This document shows, in pieces, positions 56,353 to 64,000 of a stretch of 64,000 bases of DNA. Under the pieces are notes generated by a model. The model saw only the letters and a list, made by a program, of their open reading frames with translations, searched no databases and was not told where the DNA came from. The DNA is from Hanleya hanleyi. Taxonomy: Eukaryota > Mollusca > Polyplacophora > Lepidopleurida > Hanleyidae. A program made the position numbers and the translations under genes. The stretch covers positions 62,001-126,000 of the forward strand of contig JAVTVY010037099.1 of the NCBI GenBank assembly GCA_036873755.1, read 5' to 3'. Within the stretch, counting starts at the first letter, position 1, and every line of letters begins with the position of its first letter.

Positions 56353-57745
56353 GCAAAACAAGTTCTGAGAAACCTCAATTCGCAAGAAGTTCTAGCAAAT
56401 CTCCAGAGTAAATTCGTCATAGTCCCAGCAGACAAAGCTCCGAATAATATAATATTCATATGTAAATATTACTATTACCAGGTGCTGGTTAAAGAATTGA
56501 GTGTAGACATAGCTTCATCAAATACGTCTACTTACTCCCAAACTGCATTTACTCTGGAAGATTTATTTAACAATCGCAAAAAGTTTCTCAGGGAAAGAGG
56601 TATTTGTCTTCCAACCAATCATAACGACATACCAAAACTATACTGGACTCCCAAAATGAATAAATCACCATACAAAGCTAGATTCATAGCTGGTTCTAGA
56701 AGCTGCACCACCAAGCTTCTTTCAACCCTATTGACGAGGGCCCTTCAGGAGGTAAAAGCATTTTGGGAAAGGTATTGCGCCACTATTTCTAAGAACTCTG
56801 GCGTTGAATGTATGTGGATATTGAAAAACTCAAAATGTCTTACGGAAGAGCTTGATGCCAAAGGGCACATACCGTACAGACAGACATGTATCCACATGGG
56901 ATTTCTCGACTCTCTATACTACAATCCCTCATCAGGACCTTATTGACCGTCTAAGTTCATTAATAGTATCTGTGTTCAAGAAAACTGATCGTAGATATAT
57001 TAATGTTGGAAGCCATAAAGCATTCTTTAGCTCTACTACATACAAGAGATATCATTCAGGGGATGTTTCTTTGTTTATAGAGTTGCTTGAATTTCTCATT
57101 AAAAATATTTATGTGAAATTTGGCAACACAATATATCAGCAGCATATAGGTATTCCAATGGGTACTAATTGTGCACCCCTGTTGGCTGACCTGTATCTGT
57201 TCTCTTATGAATATGACTATATGCAGGCGCTTTCAAAACCGATCCATTCAAAGCCCGTTCTTTCTCATTCACCAAACGCTATATAGACGATCTTCTCGCT
57301 GTGGATAATCGCTATATAAATGACGCAGTGAAGGATATATATCCACCTTCACTGGATTTGAAGGAAACTACAGATAGCCCTACAGGCACATCTTATTTAG
57401 ATCTCTATCTCTATAAAAATGAAGCGGCATTCTCTCTCGTCGACTTTATGACAAAAGAGATGATTACAATTTCGACATCGTAAACTATCCCTTTCTGGAT
57501 AGTAATATTCCAGTGGGACCTGCATATGGCGTATACATATCTCGCTTAGTAGCATTTGCTAGATCCTGCGTTAAATGTGATGATTTTAATCAACGTCACA
57601 AAACATTGTTGCAGAAACTTATAAAACAGGGCTATTCCACCAAGCGCCTCCACTCAAAGTTTTTCAAATTTGGCGATACATATCGCATGCTGATAGCAAA
57701 ATACGAACGTAGCGTGCCAGATCTATGGCGCTACGTTTCGTAACT
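56353..57745 (+). pseudogene. Penelope reverse transcriptase, three frameshifts
   Basis: Segments in order: FVIVPADKAPNN, KLYWTPKMNKSPYKARFIAG (RT motif 2 area), motif A with catalytic Asp in WDFSTLYTTIPH (Asp codon 56900), motif B HIGIPMGTNCAPLLADLYL near 57145-57205, motif C YIDDL with both Asp codons at 57286-57291, GTSYLDLYLY, and the thumb NYPFLDSNIPVGPAYGVYIS. Frames change near 56870, 57235 and 57450. Catalytic residues remain, so decay is recent. The frame ends at 57741-57743. Confidence 0.82.
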
Positions 57746-58143
57746 TGTGTCTAATTCCGCTTAACCCGGGGCTAGGGGCCGTATGAACCCATGTACTTCA
57801 AGATCCTCATGGTATTCATATGAACAATCACAATCAAAGCGTGACTGAGATACATCTTTTTTTTTAGATGACGACTCTATAACGAATATTATGGATTAAG
57901 AATACTGATCAGCGATACGGATTTGATATTTTTGGAAAATCAACATGTCTTGCCGGCATCATTGAAAACTGTTGACCGCTTCTCTCTTGCAGGAAACACG
58001 CCTAGGTTTATGTATACTATGATTGTCCTTTGGAATTTGGTGCTAATACTGTTATGTGGAAAATGGAATAGGTCTTTGGATTATGGACGCGGATATTCTC
58101 TAATGGACGACGGCTGGATTATGAATGACGGACTAGACGCTTG
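57746..58143. other. 3' part of the Penelope element or spacer
   Basis: No protein or repeat recognised. A T-run lies at 57857-57865. It may include the 3' UTR of the Penelope element before gypsy-related sequence starts. Confidence 0.4.
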
Positions 58144-58146
58144 TAA

Positions 58147-58350
58147 TATTGAGAGAGCGTTACAGCCGTAACGTTCCGACGACTGGGGGTGAAGAAGACA
58201 ACGGGCTGCCACATCCGAGGAGAGGCTCCAACGACTGGGTGTCGTATACTGGGAGAGCGTTACTGCCGTACCGTTCCAACGACGGAAGAAGACGACTTGC
58301 GACCGGGTCGCAGAAGGTCACAGACGGGCTGCGACCGGGTCGCAGAAGGT
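58147..58350. repeat. Leader direct repeat, copy 1
   Basis: GAGAGAGCGTTACAGCCGTA, CGACTGGGGGTGAAGAAGAC and GGTGTCGTATACTGGGAGAG recur in the same order at 58906-59110. It could be leader duplication or remains of LTRs. Confidence 0.8.
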
Positions 58351-59665
58351 CGCAGACAGGTCGCAGACGGTCGCATAGACGCTGTACGGGTGCGAAAGAG
58401 ACCACAAAGTATACAGACGGTACTAGAAGACAGGGCACAGCAGAGACGGGTTTCTTCTCCCGAGATATGTCGATAAACCGTGAAATCTGTGAGACCTGCG
58501 ACCGGGTCGCAGAAAGGTCACAGACAGGCTGCGACCGGATCGCAGAGGCTTGCGACCGGGTCGCAGAGAGTCGCCATCAGCGGTTTACAGACAGTAATGC
58601 TGCTACATCGATACCAGATGAAATGATAACACAATATATACCCAAGTAGATGTTGTGACGGCCACGGAAGACGAGCTGTACGGGTTTCTTACCTGGAGAG
58701 TCGTCGTGAAGTTGTGTAGCCACGGGTCGTGTCTATAGACGGGTCGCAGCAGCCGTGAGGGTTGAGACGCCGTGCTGTACTTACCTGTGCGGGAAGCAAA
58801 CTGGTGAGCTGACAAGTTAGGGTCAGGCTCCAACGACTGGGGGTGAAGAAGACGACGGACTGCCACATCCGTGGAGACGCTTCAACGAATGGGTAGTATA
58901 TATTGAGAGAGCGTTACAGCTGTAACGTTCCGACGACTGGGGGTGAAGAAGACGACGGGCTGCAAAATCGGAGAAGAGGCTCCAACGACTGGGTGTCGTA
59001 TACTGGGAGAGCGTTACTGGCGTAACGTTCCAACGACGGAAGAAGACGACTTGCGACCGGCTCGCAGAAGGTTGCAAACGGGCTGCGACCGGATCGCAGA
59101 AGGTCGCAGAGGCTTGCGACCGGGTCGCAGAGGGTCGCAAATACAGTTATCGTGTGGGGAAAGGGCTACCAACCAGGCCGCCCTTGATTACGTCTGATCT
59201 ACAACTGAAGATAACAACCGACTACTAGAGATGACCGACAACGACGTGCCGACAACACCATTAACCATGAGTTCCCAAGCGACACCACTGAGACGTCCGG
59301 ACCTGACGGGTTTCCGGGCTATCCTACAGAGGAGAGAGCGACCGAGGATGTGGTCCCCTGTTTCAGCGACTTTGGCGACGACAGAAGACGTGAGTCCTGT
59401 AGAAGCACAGTCCGAGCTTTCAACGCCCGCCGTCGTCGGGATCGAGACTCCGTCGACCATCCGAACGCTACTAGAGGATCTCCAGAGCTTACAAGCACAG
59501 ATGTAGACGATACAGGCGACCTTCAATCAGACGACGATGGGAGCCCCAGCGCACACGTCCACGCCCAGGGTCGAAGAGAAGGGTACTCCCAGAACCCCCA
59601 TAGACCAGCCTGTACGGGAACCGACGGTTTGCGACCGGGTCGCAGAGGCTTGCGACCGGGTCGCA
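58299..59665. repeat. Scattered 13-bp palindrome GCGACCGGGTCGC
   Basis: Seven exact copies (58299, 58331, 58499, 58552, 59115, 59631, 59651) and at least three one-base variants, usually followed by AGAAGGTCGCAGA or AGAGGCTT. The last two copies lie inside gag, where they encode CDRVAEACDRVAEG. Confidence 0.85.
58906..59110. repeat. Leader direct repeat, copy 2
   Basis: About 200 bp matching 58147-58350 with scattered changes, 759 bp apart. Confidence 0.8.
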
Positions 59666-60425
59666 GAAGGGCGGCATTCAGCGGCTGATGCCAGTGGGGA
59701 GGCCACAGCCATGACTGTCCCCGTTTCCCGTAAGACGTTGGTTGAAGCTTCGACCTACGATGGAAGTACGCCCTGGAGAGACCACCTGGTACGTTTTGAG
59801 CATTGCGCAGCCTTGAACCGGTGGACGCCGGAAGAGAAGGGACAGCACTTGGCCGTATCCCTGCGGGGCCAGCACAACAGGTTCTCTCCAGTCTGAAGAT
59901 GAAACCAGGGAAGCAAATTTCATCTGCCTACGTGATGCCTTGGAGAGACGCTTCGCTCCGCCTAACCAAACAGAGCTGTATACGTCCAAGCTGAAGTCAA
60001 GGCGACGACAGAGGGGAGAAGGTCTACCCGAACTGGGCCAAGCTCTGATGAGACTCAGCCAGATGGCCTACCCAGACGCCGGTGATGAGGTCCAAGACAC
60101 CCTGGCCCGTGACCAATTCTTTGAGGCAATTGGGGAGGACCTACGGTTTAAAGTCTGGCAGTGCCGCCCGAAGTCGCTAGACGAGGCTGTACATGCCGCA
60201 GTGGAAGTAGAGGCCTTCCAGGACGCCCAGCGTCGACGTCCCGATCCCACGGCAAGAGCCGCTGCAGGAGAAGACGTACCGGTTGATGTTCCTGAGGACG
60301 ATGAGGACGCGCAGGTCCGACTTCGAGCAGAGATTGATACCCTGATGGAAGAATATGAGAGGCGCTTTCCGGGACGGGGACGCTCAAGTTCAAGGCGGGG
60401 CAGAGAACGGGACGACAACCACGCC
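59231..60425 (+). pseudogene. gag: Ty3/gypsy gag, first copy
   Basis: Starts MTDNDVPTTPLTMSSQ. An in-frame TAG lies at 59504-59506. The capsid part is recognisable from KTLVEASTYDGSTPWRDHLV and FEHCAALNRWTPEEKGQHLA. The frame shifts near 59870 into DALERRFAPPNQTELYTSKL, then LARDQFFEAIGEDLRFKVWQ and a Glu/Asp-rich tail. Gag forms the particle of the retrotransposon. A one-base loss near 60393, relative to the second copy, throws the zinc knuckle into another frame. Confidence 0.85.
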
Positions 60426-60430
60426 GGGAA

Positions 60431-60975
60431 TGTTCCTGGTGCGGAGAAGACGGTCATTTTAGGGCGGCGTGCCCTAGACGTTCACCCTCTCCGCCCCAGA
60501 GACGATCGTCCGGGTCCGGGAACACCCCAAAGCCCCAGGGGCCGAAGCCTGCGCTTCATAACCAGGGGGAAGTAGGGATATACCTACCCGCGTCTATCGG
60601 GCCGGTGAAGGTGATGTGCTGTGTAGACTCCGGAGCATCTATCCCCTTGATCAGCCGCCGGATATGAGAACAGCTTGACCCAGATGTGAAACCAGTCCTC
60701 CGAGACTCCTGGTACCAGTTCATCAAGGTGGCTGACGGTTCCCATATGCCTTTACTCGGAGAGGGAGACTTCAGGATATCGATCCGAGGGACGATGTAGA
60801 AGCACACGCTGGTTGTGGGAGATTTGTCCATCGATGCCATCTTGGGGTACGACTTCCTGTATCGCCACGGCTGTATACTTGACGCAAGGGGTCATCGATT
60901 GAAGCTGGGAGGCAAGTACCTGCAATCCGAGGTTGTAGGAAGTTTCGATTACTATCGTTTGGCCCTGGCTGAGAA
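60431..60975 (+). pseudogene. pro: Zinc knuckle and aspartic protease, first copy
   Basis: CSWCGEDGHFRAAC is a C-x2-C-x4-H-x4-C knuckle at 60431-60472. The protease active site VDSGAS has its Asp codon at 60626-60628, and the later ILGYDFLYRHGC matches the ILG flap of gypsy proteases. In-frame TGA at 60665-60667 and TAG at 60797-60799 are both shared with the second copy. Confidence 0.82.
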
Positions 60976-61565
60976 GGCCAAACTATTGGTAGTTCCGAGG
61001 GCCCTTCACAAGAGGATACTCAAGGAATGTCATGACAGCCCGACTGGAGGACACATCGGCGTGTTCAAGAGACTGAAGAAGGTCCGACAAGCGTACACCT
61101 GGGTCGGCCTGCAGCGAGACGTTCGACAGTGGTGTCGAAGCTGCGAAACGTGCAACCGGAGAAAGCAAGCCGGGAAGAAATCCCGAGGACAGCACCGCGG
61201 GATGATGACGGGATGCCCCGGAGAACGTATCGCCGTGGATCTGATGGGCCCTCTTTCCCTGACGACGAGAGGAAATCTGCATAATGTGGTTATCTGTGAC
61301 TATTTCACGAAGTGGGTGGAGGCTGCTGCGCTTCCGGACCAGGAAGCAGAGACGGTGGCCTAGGCTGTGATTGACTTGTACGTCAGTTGGTTCGGTGGCC
61401 CTCCCTGATACACACGGATCAGGGGCGGAACTTTGAGAGAGAAGTGCTCGAAGGGATGTGTCGGATCCTCGGCATGAAGAAGACTCGGACGACGGCGTAC
61501 CATCCGCAGTCTAACGGCCAAGTTGAAAGGTTCAACAGGACCCTGGGTCAGATGCTTCATGCTAA
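60976..61565 (+). pseudogene. int: Ty3/gypsy integrase joined directly to protease
   Basis: Zinc-binding HHCC part: HKRILKECHDSPTGGHIG, then CRSCETCNRRK. Core: ERIAVDLMGPLSL with the first Asp, then LIHTDQGRNFE with the second Asp, and TTAYHPQSNGQVERFNRTL with the Glu, giving a D,D,E set. TAG at 61361-61363 and a frame change near 61400 break it. The junction with protease falls at about 60975, where RT and RNase H should lie. Confidence 0.85.
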
Positions 61566-61830
61566 AGTCTGGCTTAAAGTCTGGCAGTGCCGCCCGAAGT
61601 CGCTAGACGAGGCTGTAGATGCCGCAGTGGAAGTAGAGGCCTTCCAGGACGCCCAGCGTCGACGTGCCGATCCCACGGCAAGAGCCGCTGCAGGAGAAGA
61701 CGTACCGGCTGATGTTCCTGAGGACGATGAGGACGCGCAGGCCCGACTTCGAGCAGACATTGCTACCCTGATGGAAGAATATGAGAAGCGCTTTCCGGGA
61801 CGGGGACGCTCAAGTTCAAGGCGGGGGTAG
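61387..61830 (+). pseudogene. Chimeric open frame: integrase core fused to gag
   Basis: One uninterrupted frame of 147 codons runs from the second half of the integrase core (NGQVERFNRTLGQMLHAK) straight into the second gag fragment (VWQCRPKSLDEAVDAAVEVE). The junction at 61563-61580 contains AAAGTCTGG twice. The frame ends at TAG 61828-61830 just before the zinc knuckle. Confidence 0.85.
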
Positions 61831-61857
61831 AGAACGGGACGACAACCACGACGGGAA

Positions 61858-62763
61858 TGTTGCAGGTGCGGAGAAGACGGTCACTTTAGGGCGGCGTGCC
61901 CTAGACGTTCACCCTCTCCGCCCCCGAGACCATCGTCCGGGTCCGGGAACCCCCCAAAGCCCCAGGGGCCGAAGCCTGCGCTTCATAACCAGGGGGAAGT
62001 AGGGATATACCTACCCGCGTCTATCGGGCCGGTGAAGGTGATGTGCTGTGTAGACTCCGGAGCATCTATCCCCTTGATCAGCCGCCGGATATGAGAACAG
62101 CTTGACCCAGATGTGAAAGCAGTCCTTCGAGACTCCCGGTACCAGTTCATCAAGGTGGCTGACGGTTCCCATATGCCTTTACTCGGAGAGGGAGACTTCA
62201 GGATATCGATCCGAGGGACGGTGTAGAAGCACACGCTGGTTGTGGGAGATTTGTCCATCGATGCCATCTTGGGGTACGACTTCCTGTATCGCCACGGCTG
62301 TATACTTGACGCAAGAGGTCATCGATTGAAGCTGGGAGGCAAGTACCTGCAATGCGAGGTTGTAGGAAGTTTCGATTACTATCGTTTGGCCCTGGCTGAG
62401 ACTTTCACTATACCGCCGAGAACCCAGATGCTGGCCCCGGCCCGGGTGGGAGACGCACCGCCGGGGGAAATTGGACTAGTAGAGGGGGAGCTCGCATTTA
62501 CCGAGAAGACCGGCCTAGTCCTGGCGAGAACACTTTCTCGAGTTGCATCTGATGGTACTGTGCCTATTCGTATGCTGAACGCTTCCGATGAGTCCACAGT
62601 CATTCACGCTGGTACCTTCTGTGGTAGTATGTCCACACTGGGTGATGTTCCGGAAGAGCCTACAGAGCCGAAGGCGCGGACGACCAACAATGCCAGCATA
62701 TATGCAGCCTCTGTTGGAGAAGTCCAAGGACGGCCTGAATGCAGCCCAGCTGAGGGAAGTTGA
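61858..62763 (+). pseudogene. pro: Zinc knuckle, aspartic protease and linker, second copy
   Basis: The knuckle (C-x2-C-x4-H-x4-C) starts at 61858 in the same frame as the second gag fragment. Protease Asp codon 62053-62055; TGA at 62092-62094 and TAG at 62224-62226 are identical in place to the first copy. After LALAE, at about 62400, this copy continues into the normal pre-RT linker (FTIPPRTQMLAPARVGDAPP), in contrast to the first copy. Confidence 0.82.
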
Positions 62764-63825
62764 ACAAATGCTGAGTCGACACGCTGATTTGTTTGCTGCC
62801 GATGACGATGACCTTGGACGTACGACCAGTGTGCAACATCAAATAAAGACGGGGAATGCACCCCCGAATCGTATTCCACCTAGAAGACCGCCCCTTCATG
62901 CCCGATGGGAGATCGACAAGTAGGTTGACGAGATGTTACGACGAGGTGTGGTCGAGCCCTCTGAAAGAATCGTGGTCGGCCCCTGTCGTCCTGGTGAAGA
63001 AGAAGGACGGTAAATCTCGATTCTGCGTCGATTATCGGGCCCTGAATGACGTCACAGAGAAAGACGCATATCCTCTGCCGAGGATCGATGACAGTCTTGA
63101 CGCACTGAACGGGGCCCAGTGATGGTCTACCCTCGACTTGATGTCCGGATACTGGCAAGTTGAATTGGCGCCTGAAGATCGATGCAAGTCCGGGTTTGCC
63201 ACCCGGAAGGGCCTTTACCAGTTCCGTGTTATGCCGTTCGGGCTGTGCAACGCCCCGGGAACCCTCGAACGCCTGATGGAAGCGGTATTGGCCGGTCTGC
63301 ACTACGAGACTTGGCTCATTTACCTCAACGATATCATCGCGTTCGGGAAGACGTTTACTGAGATGCTTGCCAACTTGGAGGTGGTGTTCCAGAGACTACA
63401 ACTTCACGGGCTTAAGTTGAAACCCTACAAGTGTGTCATTGGCGCTTGGAAAGCGATCTACCTGGGACACGTCGTGTCCGGCGCTGGTATCGAGACGGAG
63501 CCGGAGAAAGTCCAGGCTGTGAGAGACTGGCCCACCCCAGTCTCCCAGACCGAGGTGCGGTGTTTCCTCGGATTTTGTAGCTATTATCGGAGGTTCGTCA
63601 AAGAGTTTGCGACCGTGGCAGCGCCACTGCATAAACTTACTCAGAAGGAGAAGAGCTTTGTGTGGACCAACGATTGTCAGATCGCATTTGAGACCCTGAA
63701 GGAGAAGATGATAGCGGCGCCCATCCTGGCGATGCCTGACATGTCTAAACCGTTTATCCTGGACACGGATGCAAGCGGTTGGGGCATCGGAGCCGTTTTG
63801 GTCTCAAGAGGTCAACGGACAGGAG
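62700..63825 (+). pseudogene. pol: Ty3/gypsy reverse transcriptase with YLND active site
   Basis: Segments: LREVEQMLSRHADLFA, then [12 protein letters not shown], a TAG at 62921-62923, a frame change near 62960, then [20 protein letters not shown], a TGA at 63120-63122, motif A STLDLMSGYWQVEL, motif B QFRVMPFGLCNAPG, and motif C YLND (codons 63321-63332). The usual motif is Y-x-D-D, so the first catalytic Asp is replaced by Asn. LGFCSYYRRFVKEFATVAAP follows, then the connection to RNase H. Confidence 0.88.
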
Positions 63826-64000
63826 AGAGTGGTGGCCTATGGCAGCAGGGAACTCACCAAGGCTGAGAAAGCATATTGTGTGATCAGGCGCGAACTCCTG
63901 GCGGTGGTCCACTTCGTTAAGTCGTTCCGGCATTACCTTTACGGGAAGAAGTTTCTACTGCGCACCGATCACGGGTCCTTGAGGTGGCTCATGAGATTCA
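63826..64000 (+). pseudogene. pol: Ty3/gypsy RNase H start, cut by window end
   Basis: After ILDTDASGWGIGAVL and a frame change near 63825 the sequence encodes YGSRELTKAEKAYCVIRREL and RTDHGSLRWL, the RNase H blocks of gypsy polymerases. It continues beyond the window. Confidence 0.85.

Larger units (their letters stand above)
55076..57745 (+). mobile_element. Penelope-like element, Naiad type, 5'-truncated and decayed
   Basis: Order on the plus strand: GIY-YIG endonuclease, CxC motif, RT. The order is permuted relative to canonical Penelope elements, where the endonuclease is C-terminal, and it matches the Naiad group described from invertebrates. The 5' junction is near 55076, where the flanking repeat (CGGAACACGGA) stops. 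Five lesions break the single expected frame: TAA at 55753-55755 and 56350-56352, and frame changes near 56870, 57235 and 57450. Confidence 0.82.
58144..64000 (+). mobile_element. Rearranged Ty3/gypsy retrotransposon, right end outside the window
   Basis: Order: repeat-rich leader, gag, zinc knuckle, protease, integrase, second partial gag, zinc knuckle, second protease, RT, RNase H start. Positions 60147-60972 and about 61570-62399 are near-identical copies. RT and RNase H are missing from the first unit. Several stops and shifts make it inactive. No LTR pair could be delimited in the window. Confidence 0.9.

Noticed and set aside
60068..60457. 129-codon Ser/Ala-rich minus-strand frame
   Set aside because: Antisense of the gypsy gag tail; low-complexity composition mirrors the Glu/Asp/Arg-rich coding strand.
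60665..62226. Programmed readthrough at the TGA and TAG codons shared by both protease copies
   Set aside because: The copies arose by duplication, so sharing is expected. Other stops and shifts show general decay.

Overview
The window is nuclear DNA from an animal, most likely a marine mollusc and probably a gastropod. The evidence is an intron-rich metazoan gene (tankyrase), a very small ciliary gene (BBIP1), SINE tails of the GACGTTAAA type, AT-rich introns full of 155-180 bp tandem arrays that begin with a hairpin, and a mixture of Naiad-type Penelope, Ty3/gypsy, LINE, MULE and virus-like elements. The phylum is a fairly safe inference. The genus (an abalone-like vetigastropod) would be a guess.

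1-27.4 kb (+): the 3' two-thirds of tankyrase (TNKS). Fourteen exons with canonical splice sites encode the last 573 residues: the C-terminal ankyrin repeats, the SAM domain and a complete PARP catalytic domain with HYE-type residues and the Cys-His-Cys-Cys zinc site. The stop is at 24618-24620, followed by a probable long 3' UTR with two Pumilio-type sites. The introns hold most of the interest. Intron 3 carries a 2.7-kb palindromic fold-back element whose right arm was interrupted by a 2.33-kb DNA transposon and whose left arm took a SINE. Introns 4, 11, 12 and 13 hold tandem arrays.

27.4-36.4 kb: no gene recognised. It holds arrays of degenerate 130-180 bp repeats, including a 1,080-bp higher-order repeat present twice at 31.3-33.4 kb.

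36.4-39.5 kb: BBIP1 (BBSome subunit) on the minus strand, with the whole CDS in one exon, lying between two related hAT-like MITEs that have 6-bp target duplications.

39.5-46.8 kb: a MULE-derived fold-back element with a PHD-like finger in both arms and a transposase tail in the middle, a palindromic MITE, and a 5'-truncated LINE (612-codon open RT frame) sitting at the centre of another palindrome.

46.8-54.5 kb: another hairpin-headed repeat element, then decayed pieces of a DNA-virus-like element. These include a capsid-like gene of the family often labelled F54H12.2-like in at least two copies, an adenain-like protease, a 300-bp inverted repeat around unknown ORFs, and a 5S-rRNA-derived SINE.

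55-58 kb: a decayed Penelope-like element with the permuted order GIY-YIG, CxC, RT (Naiad type).

58.1-64 kb: a rearranged Ty3/gypsy element that runs off the window. Part of gag-protease is duplicated, the first protease is joined straight to integrase, and integrase is fused in frame to the second gag fragment.

The most unusual pattern is a set of about seven elements with one architecture. Each has a T-run, a 5' hairpin, a nucleosome-sized tandem-repeat core, a tail that is the reverse complement of the first 8-14 bases, and usually a second short hairpin. This resembles Helentron-type non-autonomous elements.
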